From assembly GCA_030681675.1 (NCBI GenBank), contig JAUXRP010000003.1:124001-188000 (forward strand): a stretch of DNA of 64,000 nucleotides. The letters are read 5' to 3'. The notes beneath the pieces are model-generated. The model was not told where the DNA came from. It saw only the letters and a program-made list of their open reading frames with translations, and did not search any database. Shown here one piece after another: positions 53,653-63,975 of the stretch. A program made the translations under genes and the position numbers. This DNA is from Candidatus Planktophila sp. (lineage in GTDB: Bacteria > Actinomycetota > Actinomycetes > Nanopelagicales > Nanopelagicaceae). Position 1 is the stretch's first letter, and each line of letters opens with the position of its first letter.

Positions 53653-54645
53653 TTACGGTGCAAGCGACTTAGGCGAGGTTAGAAATCCAGTTCCCCAGCT
53701 CATGTGCATAGTGAGAAGTATCAGCGGTAGCAAAAGAATTTCACCTAAAGATTTTCCTATTACTAGCGATGCCATAAGAATAAAGAGAGCATAAATGAGG
53801 ACTGGAAGTAGGAAAATCGTCGCAACTAAAATTCCTAGAGTTATTGAGAGAGTGGTGACAACTACGGTAAAAGGTGGCGCCAAATATCTGTAATTAATCG
53901 TTCCCTCGTGACGACGAGAAACAACGCGGCGCCAACGACCATATTCAAAGTACTGCCGAGCAAGCGCGCTAACACTTGATCTAGGTCTATATGTAACTAC
54001 CAACCGTGGATCAAAGTGAATTAACCCACCTTTAGCACGTAATCGAAAATTTAACTCCCAATCTTGTGCTCGAGTGAAACGTTCATCAAAACCACCGATA
54101 GCGATGAGTGCCTCTTTTCTAAATGCCCCCAAATACACCGTATCAACTGGACCAGCAGCGCCTCCCGTGTGAAATCGAGATGCACCAACACCTAATGGAC
54201 TTCGCATAGCGCGTGCAACTGAGCGCTCAAATAAGTTATTGCCGACCGCTGCCATAACACCGCCAACATTTACCGCGCCACTTTGTTCAAGAATCTCGAG
54301 AGCCAAAGTTAAATAATTATGTGGAATCTCTGAGTGGCCATCAATGCGCACAATATTTGAGTACTGAGCGCGTGCGATTGCAAGGTTCAATCCAGCTGCC
54401 GTGCGACCAGAAGGGTTTTCAACGATTACCACACGTTTATCTAGGTGTGCAATTTCACGTGCTATTTCCATAGTTGAATCATGTGATGGCCCGACGGCCA
54501 GAATCACTTCGAACGGCCCCTGAAAATCCTGAGCCAAAATCGAGCTCACAGAATGCTCTAAGTAAGGGGCTTCGTTACGTACCGGAAGAATTACCGATAT
54601 TTCTCGCTTCGGTGAGCCATATAACTCATTTGCTGATGTCGTCAT
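53653..54645 (-). CDS. Family-2 glycosyltransferase
   Basis: 330 residues. GT2 core SVILPVRNEAPYLEHSV, AVGPSHDST, RIDGHSE (DxD-like) and GGFDERFTRAQDWELNFR, then two C-terminal helices (about 260-310). Similar to ExoA-type succinoglycan transferases. Likely glycan assembly for the ABC exporter. TACGGT lies nine bases before ATG. Confidence 0.85.
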   Translation of the reverse strand: MTTSANELYGSPKREISVILPVRNEAPYLEHSVSSILAQDFQGPFEVILAVGPSHDSTMEIAREIAHLDKRVVIVENPSGRTAAGLNLAIARAQYSNIVRIDGHSEIPHNYLTLALEILEQSGAVNVGGVMAAVGNNLFERSVARAMRSPLGVGASRFHTGGAAGPVDTVYLGAFRKEALIAIGGFDERFTRAQDWELNFRLRAKGGLIHFDPRLVVTYRPRSSVSALARQYFEYGRWRRVVSRRHEGTINYRYLAPPFTVVVTTLSITLGILVATIFLLPVLIYALFILMASLVIGKSLGEILLLPLILLTMHMSWGTGFLTSPKSLAP

Positions 54646-54681
54646 AACCCCACCACCGTATCGCTGAAGTAGTCTTCGCCT

Positions 54682-55797
54682 GTGAAAGCGACGCGACCAA
54701 TACGGATTATTACATCACTCTCGCTAGCTGTTGTCGTAATCTCCGCCATATCCTGGTTGGGGTTGGGACAGATCAGTGGGGCTATTAACCGGGTGGATGT
54801 CTTTGGAACCCTGGAAAAGCGCCCAGAAAAACCATCAACTGCACTTAACTACCTTTTGGTTGGTTCAGATACTCGCGAAGGTCTCACCAAGGAACAGTCA
54901 CGACTTCTGCGTGTTGGAACAACTAAGTCTGCCGCTGGCGCACGTTCGGACACGATGCTTCTTGTACACATTAGCAAAGCACGCGATAAGGCAACTATTA
55001 TTTCTATTCCGCGCGATTCGCTTGTAACTATTCCGGAGCACCAATCATCACTCTATAAAGATCGAATAATTCCTGCCGCTAATGGCAAGATTAACTCCGC
55101 TTTTGCATGGGGTGGTGCTCCACTTTTAATTCAGACAATTGAAAATGAAACTGGAGTGAGAATCGACCATTACCTTGAGATCGGCTTCGCAGGTTTCGCA
55201 AAAATGGTCGATTCACTCGGAGGTATAGAGGTCTGCTCAAAGAGAGATATCGATGATCCAAAAAGTCACTTAGTCATGAGTGCGGGAGTTCATACACTTA
55301 ATGGAGTTGAAGCGTTGAAATATGTTCGAACGCGTGACTTTGATGGAATGGGCGATCTTGGACGAATGCAACGTCAACAACAATTCATGAGTGCCGTTCT
55401 AAGAAAGCTTACTAGTACTGGCGTATTACTAAATCCCGTGAAATTAATTAATTTCTTCAACGCCGCAATTGCAACGGTTAAAACTGATTCCCAACTCAAT
55501 AGTGGTGATTTACTAACTTTGGCTAAGCAACTCAAAAACCTTTCGGCAAGTAAAGTGCGCACGCTTACAATTCCCTTGGGCAATTCAAATGCATACGTAG
55601 ATGGCGTAGGTTCTGTTGTGCTTTGGGACAGAGAACTTGCGGCAGATCTCTTCAACCGCATGCGATTAGATTTACCGCTTATCGATGAAGTCACACCTTC
55701 ACCATCGGCTTCATCGAGTGCGACTCCTGCGCCTATTTTGGTCGATAAATTTAAGACTCGAACCGCCGATGAAAATCCATGCGGGGCACTAAAGTAA
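54682..55797 (+). CDS. LytR-CpsA-Psr (LCP) family protein
   Basis: 371 residues. Short cytoplasmic start, membrane helix (about 8-28), LCP domain with VGSDTREG, GARSDTMLLVHIS, SIPRDSLV, YVRTRDFDGMGDLGRMQRQ. Attaches glycopolymers to peptidoglycan from lipid carriers. GTG start with TAGTCT six bases upstream. Flanked by glycan export and UDP-sugar genes. Confidence 0.92.
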   Translation: MKATRPIRIITSLSLAVVVISAISWLGLGQISGAINRVDVFGTLEKRPEKPSTALNYLLVGSDTREGLTKEQSRLLRVGTTKSAAGARSDTMLLVHISKARDKATIISIPRDSLVTIPEHQSSLYKDRIIPAANGKINSAFAWGGAPLLIQTIENETGVRIDHYLEIGFAGFAKMVDSLGGIEVCSKRDIDDPKSHLVMSAGVHTLNGVEALKYVRTRDFDGMGDLGRMQRQQQFMSAVLRKLTSTGVLLNPVKLINFFNAAIATVKTDSQLNSGDLLTLAKQLKNLSASKVRTLTIPLGNSNAYVDGVGSVVLWDRELAADLFNRMRLDLPLIDEVTPSPSASSSATPAPILVDKFKTRTADENPCGALK

Positions 55798-55801
55798 GGC
55801 T

Positions 55802-57118
55802 ATGAGCACTCAATTAACTCTCTCCGTCATCGGTTGCGGCTACTTGGGAGCGACTCATGCTGCTTGCATGTCATCGCTTGGCTTCAACGTCATCGGCGTC
55901 GATACGGATCCAGAAAAAGTTGAAATGCTCTCACGTGGTGAGCTCCCATTCTATGAACCAGGACTCGATAAGTTATTAGCCCAAGAGATTAAGACTGGCC
56001 GTTTAAATTTTACAACTGATTTTTCTGCCGTTGCTGAAGCTGATGTTCACTTTGTTTGCGTTGGAACTCCTCAAAGCAAGGATGGATTAGCCGCGGATCT
56101 AACGTATGTTAAATCCGCAGTTATTGAAATCGCACCATTTTTAAAAGAGGGCGCACTTGTTGTAGGTAAATCTACGGTTCCTGTAGGCACCGCACAGGCT
56201 CTTCGCGAGCAACTCATTAAAATTTCACCGCAAGCCGACCTGGCTTGGAACCCAGAGTTTTTACGTGAAGGTTTTGCCATTGAGGATACGTTGACACCGA
56301 ATCGACTTGTCGTAGGAGTTGCTAACGATCGTGCGGAGCAGATACTTAAAGATGTATATCAACCAATAATTGCTCTTGGTACACCGTGGATTCGGGCCGA
56401 TCTTGCTACGGCGGAGTTAGTTAAAGTCGCAGCAAACTCGTTCCTTGCAACAAAAATCTCTTTTATTAATGCGATGGCAGAAGTCTGCGAAGCTTCAGGA
56501 GGTGATGTAACTGTCCTTGCAAAAGCCATTGGCTACGATCCACGTATCGGAAGCCGCTTTTTGCAAGCTGGCATTGGTTTTGGTGGAGGGTGCTTACCTA
56601 AAGATATTCGCGCATTTATGGCGCGCGCCGAAGAGCTCGGCGCTAAACAGGCTCTTGAATTCTTACGTGAAATCGATGCAATCAACTTGCGCGCACGTCA
56701 GCGTGTAATCGATGTTGTCCGAAGTGATCTGTCAGAGGATTTAACTCAGTATAAAATCGCGGTTTTAGGTGCGACTTTTAAGCCAGATAGTGACGATGTG
56801 CGCGACTCTCCAGCGCTAGATATAGCAGTACAGCTACATGCTGCAGGTGCACATGTTGTAATTCACGATCCAAAAGGCATTGAACCAGCCCGAAAGCGTT
56901 TCCCAAATCTTACCTTTGCCCATGAAGTGCACGAATGTGTTAAAGATTCAGATTTAATCCTTCACCTAACAGAGTGGAAAGAGTATCGGGAGTTAGATCC
57001 GATGATTATTGGAGATTTCGTTAAGGACAAAATCATAATTGATGGTCGAAATGCCCTTGATCGTGAACTTTGGCGCAAAGCTGGATGGAAGTTCCATGCT
57101 TTAGGACGTACAGATTAA
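55802..57118 (+). CDS. UDP-glucose 6-dehydrogenase family
   Basis: 438 residues. NAD motif VIGCGYLGATHA, VGTPQS, STVPVGTA, NPEFLREGFAIEDT and catalytic Cys in GFGGGCLPKDI; full length. Oxidises UDP-glucose (or GDP-mannose/UDP-HexNAc) to the uronate. TAAAGT is six bases before the ATG, inside the end of the LCP gene. Supplies sugar acid for the envelope polymer, by inference. Confidence 0.92.
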   Translation: MSTQLTLSVIGCGYLGATHAACMSSLGFNVIGVDTDPEKVEMLSRGELPFYEPGLDKLLAQEIKTGRLNFTTDFSAVAEADVHFVCVGTPQSKDGLAADLTYVKSAVIEIAPFLKEGALVVGKSTVPVGTAQALREQLIKISPQADLAWNPEFLREGFAIEDTLTPNRLVVGVANDRAEQILKDVYQPIIALGTPWIRADLATAELVKVAANSFLATKISFINAMAEVCEASGGDVTVLAKAIGYDPRIGSRFLQAGIGFGGGCLPKDIRAFMARAEELGAKQALEFLREIDAINLRARQRVIDVVRSDLSEDLTQYKIAVLGATFKPDSDDVRDSPALDIAVQLHAAGAHVVIHDPKGIEPARKRFPNLTFAHEVHECVKDSDLILHLTEWKEYRELDPMIIGDFVKDKIIIDGRNALDRELWRKAGWKFHALGRTD

Positions 57119-57149
57119 CGAGGACCAAGCCGTCGATGCCCTCCTGGCA

Positions 57150-57509
57150 ATGAAGGTATGGGCGGTAGTTGGATTAGGCAATAATCCTGCACGAGCAGCT
57201 TTCGGTGTTTCTAAATTGTTGCTGGACAAAGGCCATCAAGTAATACCGGTGTATCCACGGGCAGAAGTTGTTCATGGACAAACCGGTTATAAAAGTTTAA
57301 GTGAAATACCTTTTAAAGTCGACGTTGTTGATTGCTTTGTTAATTCCGCATTGGTCGGAAAAGTTGTTGATGAAGCAATTGCAATCGGTGCTAAAGCGGT
57401 ATGGCTACAACTGGATGTGATCGACGAAGCAGCAATTGCACGTGCCAAGTCGGCAGGTTTGCTAACTGTCATGAATCGTTGTCCAGCAATTGAATATGCA
57501 GCGCGTTAA
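57150..57509 (+). CDS. CoA-binding domain protein (YccU-like)
   Basis: 119 residues as a canonical ORF: WAVVGLGNNPARAAFGV, IPVYP and MNRCPAIEY are typical of CoA_binding_2 proteins. Homologues have about 12 more residues before this ATG; here the in-frame upstream codons encode a matching helix (EDQAVDALLA) down to an ATT at 57114 that overlaps the previous stop. The true start may therefore be 57114. Role unknown. Confidence 0.82.
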   Translation: MKVWAVVGLGNNPARAAFGVSKLLLDKGHQVIPVYPRAEVVHGQTGYKSLSEIPFKVDVVDCFVNSALVGKVVDEAIAIGAKAVWLQLDVIDEAAIARAKSAGLLTVMNRCPAIEYAAR

Positions 57510-58016
57510 CTAAAACCCAGTCTTTTGATTTCGTCGAGATACTAAATGTGCACCCTTAGCTTTGGCCTCGGCGTTCAAATCAATTAATCCTTGACCCACT
57601 TTCGCCGAGATCGTGGGATCGCAAATTCCTAATATGCGAGCAGCAAGAAGTGCGGCATTTTTTGCATTACCAACTCCAACGGTGGCTACCGGAACTCCGG
57701 CAGGCATTTGCACAATTGAAAGTAGTGAATCCATTCCATCTAGGTTTTTAAGGGCAATCGGTACGCCTATCACTGGCAGGGTGGTAAGCGATGCAACCAT
57801 GCCTGGTAAGTGCGCTGCGCCACCGGCACCGGCAATAATTACCTTAAATCCCTTTGCTGCCGCGCTTTGTGCGAACTCCACCATTTCAAGCGGCATGCGA
57901 TGAGCAGAGATAACATCGGCCTCAAAAGAAATCCCCAACGTGTCTAAAGCTTTTGCGGCAACTTCCATGATGGGCCAATCAGAGTCTGAACCCATGATTA
58001 TCGCAACATCACTCAT
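57510..58016 (-). CDS. purE: N5-carboxyaminoimidazole ribonucleotide mutase PurE
   Basis: 168 residues. [30 protein letters not shown]: class I PurE. Converts N5-CAIR to CAIR in purine synthesis. ATG 58016 has GGAG six bases upstream, overlapping the purK stop by eight bases. Directly abuts the end of the convergent CoA-binding gene. Confidence 0.96.
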   Translation of the reverse strand: MSDVAIIMGSDSDWPIMEVAAKALDTLGISFEADVISAHRMPLEMVEFAQSAAAKGFKVIIAGAGGAAHLPGMVASLTTLPVIGVPIALKNLDGMDSLLSIVQMPAGVPVATVGVGNAKNAALLAARILGICDPTISAKVGQGLIDLNAEAKAKGAHLVSRRNQKTGF

Positions 58017-59121
58017 TAATTTCTCCACTCATGTAATCAAGGGCATGCTGAACTTCGTGTGTTAATTCTATGACGTCACTTCCCAAAAGAACCACATGGC
58101 CAATCTTACGACCTGGGCGCACATCTTTTTTGTAATGATGAAACTTCAGTCCGGGGCTACGGGCCATAAGGTGAAGATATGGCCTATACATATCACTCTT
58201 ATTCGATCCCAGAATGTTTCCCATAACCGCAAAAGGTGCCGACATCGAAGGATCACCTAGTGGCAGATCTAAAACTGCACGTAAATGTTGTTCGAATTGA
58301 GAGGTGACCGATCCCTCAATCGTCCAGTGAGCTGAGTTATGAGGACGCATTGCCAGTTCATTAATAAATATTTCATCACCCTTGACAAACATTTCTACGG
58401 CCATCACTCCTACAACTCCTACTTCTTGAGCAATCTCTAAAGCTAATCTCTGTGCTTTCGTGCACAGTTCTGAACTCATCTGCGGTGCAGGTGTGATTGT
58501 TAGCGTACAGATTCCATTGGCTTGTACAGTTTGCGTAGGCGCCCATGTTGTTGCCTGCCCATGTGGTGAACGTGCAACCATTACGGCAATTTCATAATCA
58601 AACTCTATTAATTCTTCAATCAACACCTTGCCGAGCTTTGCAATTACTGAATTCAATTCACTTTCCGAATTTATTTTCCAGACTCCTCGTCCGTCATAGC
58701 CTCCAGAAATCGCTTTGGCAATGAGCGGAAACTCACTAATCCCGGAGGCGCTTGTCACAACTCTAGATTTTGGTGCTGGAAATTGGATCAATTTATTACG
58801 CATCTCCGCTTTATCCTGTGAATAAATGAAAGCGCTTGAACTTGGTCTGACTACAACACCATTGGCTTCAAGGGTTTTTATTACGCTCAATGGGACTAAC
58901 TCGTGCTCAAAAGTTACAACATCACACTTCTTGGCAAACTCAAGAACGCTAGCAACATCTGCAAAATCTCCAATAATGTGGTGTGCCACTTGAGCTCCAC
59001 TGTCCTTTGTTTCGGCAGCGAACAAGAGAAGATGGACTCCAAGGGCTGTGGCGGGTCCAACGCTCATTCGGGCAAGTTGTCCCGCGCCAATTATCCCGAC
59101 TGTAGGAAAAGAATCACTCAC
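58009..59121 (-). CDS. purK: N5-carboxyaminoimidazole ribonucleotide synthase PurK
   Basis: 370 residues, ATP-grasp. [11 protein letters not shown] opening, [16 protein letters not shown] and [17 protein letters not shown] are diagnostic. ATP-dependent formation of N5-CAIR from AIR and bicarbonate. Four bases separate it from birA upstream. Confidence 0.95.
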   Translation of the reverse strand: MSDSFPTVGIIGAGQLARMSVGPATALGVHLLLFAAETKDSGAQVAHHIIGDFADVASVLEFAKKCDVVTFEHELVPLSVIKTLEANGVVVRPSSSAFIYSQDKAEMRNKLIQFPAPKSRVVTSASGISEFPLIAKAISGGYDGRGVWKINSESELNSVIAKLGKVLIEELIEFDYEIAVMVARSPHGQATTWAPTQTVQANGICTLTITPAPQMSSELCTKAQRLALEIAQEVGVVGVMAVEMFVKGDEIFINELAMRPHNSAHWTIEGSVTSQFEQHLRAVLDLPLGDPSMSAPFAVMGNILGSNKSDMYRPYLHLMARSPGLKFHHYKKDVRPGRKIGHVVLLGSDVIELTHEVQHALDYMSGEINE

Positions 59122-59125
59122 TGGA

Positions 59126-59872
59126 TTATCGTAGATGAACTATGTCGCCGGCTTGGACATGCTGGCCAGAGGCTAAAACTAACTCTCCCCTGTGCGAAAT
59201 TGAAACCGCCAAGCCATTCTCACTCACTCCATGCGGATACTCCACTCGAACTTCGCGCCCAATAGTTGCGCTCAATTTTAAATAGTCAGCAGAGATCTCA
59301 TCGCGACCTCCGTCCCATGCGAGGAATTTTTCTTCAAAGTTATTGAGAAATTTACTGAGTAACTGATTGCGAGTCACATTACGTGCTCCTTCAATTAGTA
59401 ATGAAGTCGCAGTTGGCACCGGAAGCTGGTGAACCTGCATCCCAACATTTATTCCAACTCCAATTACGATTCCATCATCGGTGGTCTCAGCAATTATGCC
59501 TGCAACTTTTTTCTCACTTATGAGAACATCATTAGGCCACTTTAACATCGCACCAAAATCGGAAAGTATCTGCGCAAGGCTCGTCCCAACTATCAAGGGG
59601 ATATAACCCCAATCATCTTGAGTGCGTTTTGGTTGTATATAGAAGGAAAATAAAAGCGCGGTTCCCTGTGGCGCATCAAAACTACGCATTAAGCGACCGC
59701 GTCCATCGCTTTGATGATCAGCGACAATTACATCCCCCGCAGCGGCAGTTCCAGCTCGAGCCAATGTAACAAGATCTCTTTGAGTTGATCCCGTGAGTTC
59801 AACTACGATTACTCGCCAGTATTGCCCAAGCGCGGCATTGATAATTGAGGCATCTATGGGTGCGCTTAGCAT
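59126..59872 (-). CDS. birA: Biotin-[acetyl-CoA-carboxylase] ligase BirA
   Basis: 248 residues. Catalytic domain with GSTQRD, DHQSDGRGRLMRSF and KWPNDVLI; no N-terminal HTH, so it is a monofunctional class I type. Biotinylates the AccA carrier encoded at 62-64 kb. ATG 59872 with GGAG seven bases upstream. Confidence 0.92.
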   Translation of the reverse strand: MLSAPIDASIINAALGQYWRVIVVELTGSTQRDLVTLARAGTAAAGDVIVADHQSDGRGRLMRSFDAPQGTALLFSFYIQPKRTQDDWGYIPLIVGTSLAQILSDFGAMLKWPNDVLISEKKVAGIIAETTDDGIVIGVGINVGMQVHQLPVPTATSLLIEGARNVTRNQLLSKFLNNFEEKFLAWDGGRDEISADYLKLSATIGREVRVEYPHGVSENGLAVSISHRGELVLASGQHVQAGDIVHLR

Positions 59873-59890
59873 TTCAGTCTCCACGCCTAG

Positions 59891-59897
59891 TACCGTA
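59891..59897. promoter_or_regulatory. birA/accD shared palindromic -10
   Basis: TACCGT (plus, 59891-59896), six bases before accD ATG, and TACGGT (minus, 59892-59897) for birA use the same seven bases TACCGTA in a 30-base gap. Confidence 0.5.
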
Positions 59898-59902
59898 GGG
59901 GT

Positions 59903-61474
59903 ATGAGCCGTGATCTGCATACAACTGTTGGAAAAATCGAAGATTTACGTGCGCGAGTCGAGGAAGCAGTCCATGCAGGTTCGGCACGTGCAGTTGAGAA
60001 GCAACATGCCAAGGGTAAAAACACTGCCCGCGAGCGTATTGAGATGCTCGTCGATCACGAGTCATTTACTGAGATCGATGAGTTTGCACGTCACCGCTCA
60101 ACGCAGTTTGGAATGGAGAAAAATCGACCATATGGCGACGGCGTAGTAATTGGAACGGCAACTGTAGATGGCCGCCCCATTGCGTTGTACTCACAAGATT
60201 TCACAATTATGGGCGGCTCACTCGGTGAAGTCCATGCAGAAAAAATCGTAAAGATTGCTGCCTTTGCATTAAAGAGTGGAATCCCCCTCATTGGAATCAA
60301 CGACTCGGGTGGTGCACGAATTCAAGAAGGTGTTGCCTCTCTGTCTGGCTATGGAAAAATCTTTCGACTCAACACTCGCTCTTCGGGAGTAATTCCTCAG
60401 ATATCACTCATACTTGGCCCTTGCGCTGGCGGCTCCGCATATTCACCTGCCCTCACTGACTTCACAGTCATGGTTAATGAAACCTCACACATGTTTATTA
60501 CCGGACCAGATGTCATAAAGACGGTCACTGGTGAAGAAGTTAATATGGAAGAGCTCGGTGGAGCACGTACACATAACACCAAAACTGGTAATTCCCACTA
60601 CTTGGCCGAAAACGAGGCCGACGCAATCGATTATGTAAAAGCACTTCTTTCTTATCTGCCCTCAAACAATATGGATAGCGCACCACATCTTCCACCAACT
60701 GAATCGTTAGATAAAAAACCCTCTGATTTTGCACTCGATTCGTTAATTCCCGATAATACTAATCAACCGTATGACATGAAGCTTTTAATTCAAGCTCTCG
60801 TTGATGAGGCAGAATTCCTGGAAATTCACGCACTATACGCACCAAATATAATTGTGGGGTTTGCTCGAATTGAAGGTGAATCAATTGGAATTATTGCAAA
60901 CCAACCTTCGCAATTAGCTGGCACGCTTGACATTAACTCAAGTGAAAAAGCCGCGCGCTTCTTGCGTTTTTGCGATGCTTTCAATATTCCCATTCTCACC
61001 CTTGTTGATGTCCCGGGGTTTTTACCCGGTACCGAACAAGAGTGGGATGGAATCATTCGCCGTGGTGCCAAGCTGCTCTATGCATACGCAGAGGCATCCG
61101 TTCCGCTTGTCACGCTTATAACTCGTAAAGCTTATGGCGGCGCTTTTATCGTCATGGGTTCAAAATATCTTGGCAGTGACATTAACTTTGCCTGGCCTAG
61201 TGCAGAAATTGCCGTTATGGGTGCACAAGGCGCAGTAAACATTCTTTATCGAAAAGAACTGGCCGACTCTAAAGATCCTGTAGGTAAGCGTGCGGAACTG
61301 GTAAACGACTACAACGAATCGCTAGCTAATCCATACCTAGCAGCAGAGCGTGGCACGATCGACACCGTAATTGAACCAAATCAATCACGTTCCTACATCA
61401 CAAAAGCATTTAGAACATTAAAGACAAAGCGAGATACATTGCCGGCGCGCAAACATGGAAATATTCCACTGTAA
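59903..61474 (+). CDS. Acyl-CoA carboxylase carboxyltransferase (beta) subunit
   Basis: 523 residues, crotonase-like carboxyltransferase. [40 protein letters not shown] and [13 protein letters not shown]; propionyl/acetyl-CoA carboxylase AccD5/PccB type. Makes (methyl)malonyl-CoA with AccA. Neighbours birA, epsilon subunit, maf, AccA fit the mycobacterial accD5 locus. Confidence 0.95.
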   Translation: MSRDLHTTVGKIEDLRARVEEAVHAGSARAVEKQHAKGKNTARERIEMLVDHESFTEIDEFARHRSTQFGMEKNRPYGDGVVIGTATVDGRPIALYSQDFTIMGGSLGEVHAEKIVKIAAFALKSGIPLIGINDSGGARIQEGVASLSGYGKIFRLNTRSSGVIPQISLILGPCAGGSAYSPALTDFTVMVNETSHMFITGPDVIKTVTGEEVNMEELGGARTHNTKTGNSHYLAENEADAIDYVKALLSYLPSNNMDSAPHLPPTESLDKKPSDFALDSLIPDNTNQPYDMKLLIQALVDEAEFLEIHALYAPNIIVGFARIEGESIGIIANQPSQLAGTLDINSSEKAARFLRFCDAFNIPILTLVDVPGFLPGTEQEWDGIIRRGAKLLYAYAEASVPLVTLITRKAYGGAFIVMGSKYLGSDINFAWPSAEIAVMGAQGAVNILYRKELADSKDPVGKRAELVNDYNESLANPYLAAERGTIDTVIEPNQSRSYITKAFRTLKTKRDTLPARKHGNIPL

Positions 61475-61650
61475 TGAAGTACTTAATCATTAAGGGAGAG
61501 CCCACTGCTGATGAGGCAATCGCAATCGAATTTGCGATGTCTCACCATAAACGTGAGGAGTTAGAGCCGGTCATTCGAAAAAGCGCATTTGGTACTCCAC
61601 AGTTACGAACGCCTTTGAACAAAAATTTCCGATACGGGAGAGTAAATTAA
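61474..61650 (+). CDS. Acyl-CoA carboxylase epsilon subunit
   Basis: 58 residues: [20 protein letters not shown], then basic tail. Small actinobacterial AccE that binds the beta subunit; recognised by position and short-length pattern. ATG overlaps the AccD stop by one base (TAATG). Next gene (maf) is seven bases away. Confidence 0.8.
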   Translation: MKYLIIKGEPTADEAIAIEFAMSHHKREELEPVIRKSAFGTPQLRTPLNKNFRYGRVN

Positions 61651-61657
61651 AACTTCT

Positions 61658-62260
61658 ATGCCAAAGATTATCCTTGCTTCAGCATCTAATTCACGTCGGC
61701 GTCTGTTGGAATCAGCAGGTTTAAAACCGCTCATTATGGTTAGCCATGTCGATGAAGAGACTGATTTTATTAATGCACTCTCTCCTAGCGATATGGTAAT
61801 TACCTTAGCTATTACTAAGGCTCACACAATTCGTGAGAAAATCGATTTTCCGGCGATTATTATCGGCTGCGATTCAACCTTCGATTTCGATGGAAAATCT
61901 CTTGGCAAACCCAGCTCTCCAGAAATCGCTATAGAGCGTGCAAAACGCGTGCAAGGTAACTCAGGGCTTTTACATACCGGTCACTGCATTATCGATACTA
62001 CGAAGGATCGTGAAATTTCCAGCATTGTCACTACCAAAGTCACTTTTGACCAGATGAGCGATGATGAAATCAGTGACTACGTCGCAAGCGGTGAGCCCTT
62101 GCATGTTGCTGGAGGTTTTACTCTCGATGGCTTCAGTTCGCCGTTTATCCCCTCCATCGAGGGTGATTACACAAATGTAGTTGGGATTTCAATGCCCTTT
62201 CTTCGACGAGCATTCCTCCAACTCGGATACTCATGGCCAGAGGTTAAGGTGATGCAATGA
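61658..62260 (+). CDS. maf: Maf-family nucleotide pyrophosphatase
   Basis: 200 residues. [16 protein letters not shown] opening and [11 protein letters not shown]; a house-cleaning enzyme for non-canonical NTPs such as dTTP/UTP or m7GTP analogues. Its presence inside the carboxylase operon is conserved. Stop overlaps the AccA start by four bases. Confidence 0.93.
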   Translation: MPKIILASASNSRRRLLESAGLKPLIMVSHVDEETDFINALSPSDMVITLAITKAHTIREKIDFPAIIIGCDSTFDFDGKSLGKPSSPEIAIERAKRVQGNSGLLHTGHCIIDTTKDREISSIVTTKVTFDQMSDDEISDYVASGEPLHVAGGFTLDGFSSPFIPSIEGDYTNVVGISMPFLRRAFLQLGYSWPEVKVMQ

Positions 62261-63975
62261 AGCGCGTATTAATAGCCAACCGAGGTGAAATCGCAGTTCG
62301 CGTGATCCGTGCGTGTAAAGACCATGGCTTAGAGAGCGTTGCCGTTTATTCAGATGAAGATCGGAGTGCAATTCATGCTGGAATGGCAGATGCTGCATAT
62401 TCCCTTGCAGGAACATCGGCAACTCACACTTATTTGAATATTGAGAAAATAATTGCAATTGCCATTGCATCTGGATCTGATGCCGTACATCCTGGCTATG
62501 GATTCCTATCTGAAAATGCAGATTTTGCTCAAGCCGTCATTGATGCTGGCTTAATTTGGATTGGACCTCCACCCGTTGCGATTCGCGCATTAGGTGACAA
62601 GGTCTCTGCGCGCAAAATCGCTGCAAAGGCAGGTGCTCCTTTAGTAGCAGGTACTCAAGATCCGGTTGCTGGACATGAAGAAGTCACCGCTTTTGCTAAA
62701 GAACATGGCCTACCAGTTGCGATTAAAGCCGCCCATGGCGGCGGCGGACGCGGCTTGAAAGTTGCTCGAACCATGGAGGAAATCCCAGAGTTATTTGCTT
62801 CTGCGGTGCGCGAAGCCATCAGTGGATTTGGTCGGGGTGAGTGTTTTGTTGAGCGCTATTTGGATAAACCTCGACATGTTGAAACTCAGGTTCTCGTTGA
62901 TAAATATGGTCATGCCGTGGTGGTCAGTACGCGCGATTGCTCGCTACAGCGCCGTCATCAAAAATTAGTAGAAGAGGCACCTGCGCCATTTTTAACCGAT
63001 GCACAAAATAAAGAGTTGTACCGCTCTAGCAAAGCAATCATGAAGGAGGCTGGCTATATTGGTGCGGGTACATGCGAATTTTTAGTTGGCCTTGATGGCA
63101 CAATTTCATTTCTTGAAGTGAATACACGGCTACAGGTTGAGCATCCAGTCAGTGAAGAGATTACTGGAATAGATTTAGTGCGAGAACAGTTTAGAATTGC
63201 AATGGGTGAATCGCTGGGTTTTGATGATCCGATTATTCGCGGCCATGCAATTGAGTTTCGTATCAACGGTGAAGATCCGGGGCGATCTTTTTTGCCTGCT
63301 CCAGGTCGCATAAGTAAATGGGCAACCCCTAATGGACCTGGAGTGCGTGTGGATGCCGGTTTCAAAAGCGGTGACACCATTGGCGGCAACTTTGATTCAC
63401 TCCTTGCCAAACTAATAGTTACAGGGGCAACTCGCAAGCAGGCAATTGAGCGGGCACGTAGAGCACTTGCAGAGTTCACCATCGATGGTTTAGCAACGGC
63501 ATTGCCTTTTCACCGGGCAATTGTTAATGATCCTGCATTTACTGAAGAGTTCACAATCTATACCAGTTATATTGAAAATGAGTTCAATAATACGATCCCA
63601 GCATTTACCGCCACGGTCGAACCCTTACAAAGCCACATGGCGCCAGAGCATTTGGTCACTGAAGTGAATGGTAAACGCTTTGAAATTTTAGTTCATGCAC
63701 CAAAGCCTTTAATTAAACGCCATCGAGCTAAGGCAGGTATGAGCGGTGCTTCAAATAGCTCCGGCTTAACCAGTCCAATGCAAGGTACAGTGGTAAAAAT
63801 CGCGGTAGGGGTTGGTGCAAAAGTTACAGAAGGCGATCTCATCATCGTGCTTGAAGCAATGAAGATGGAACAACCACTCATGGCCCATAAATCTGGTGTT
63901 ATAGCTAACCTCACTGCCGTCATCGGAGCCACGGTTTCAAGTGGCACGACCCTGTGTGACATTATTGATGCATGA
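62257..63975 (+). CDS. Acyl-CoA carboxylase biotin carboxylase/carrier (alpha) subunit
   Basis: 572 residues. Biotin carboxylase at about 1-445 ([45 protein letters not shown]) and a C-terminal BCCP domain (about 505-572) with biotin site EAMKMEQ. AccA3/PccA type. With the beta subunit it carboxylates acetyl/propionyl-CoA for lipids. The following gene starts with a four-base overlap. Confidence 0.95.
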   Translation: MKRVLIANRGEIAVRVIRACKDHGLESVAVYSDEDRSAIHAGMADAAYSLAGTSATHTYLNIEKIIAIAIASGSDAVHPGYGFLSENADFAQAVIDAGLIWIGPPPVAIRALGDKVSARKIAAKAGAPLVAGTQDPVAGHEEVTAFAKEHGLPVAIKAAHGGGGRGLKVARTMEEIPELFASAVREAISGFGRGECFVERYLDKPRHVETQVLVDKYGHAVVVSTRDCSLQRRHQKLVEEAPAPFLTDAQNKELYRSSKAIMKEAGYIGAGTCEFLVGLDGTISFLEVNTRLQVEHPVSEEITGIDLVREQFRIAMGESLGFDDPIIRGHAIEFRINGEDPGRSFLPAPGRISKWATPNGPGVRVDAGFKSGDTIGGNFDSLLAKLIVTGATRKQAIERARRALAEFTIDGLATALPFHRAIVNDPAFTEEFTIYTSYIENEFNNTIPAFTATVEPLQSHMAPEHLVTEVNGKRFEILVHAPKPLIKRHRAKAGMSGASNSSGLTSPMQGTVVKIAVGVGAKVTEGDLIIVLEAMKMEQPLMAHKSGVIANLTAVIGATVSSGTTLCDIIDA

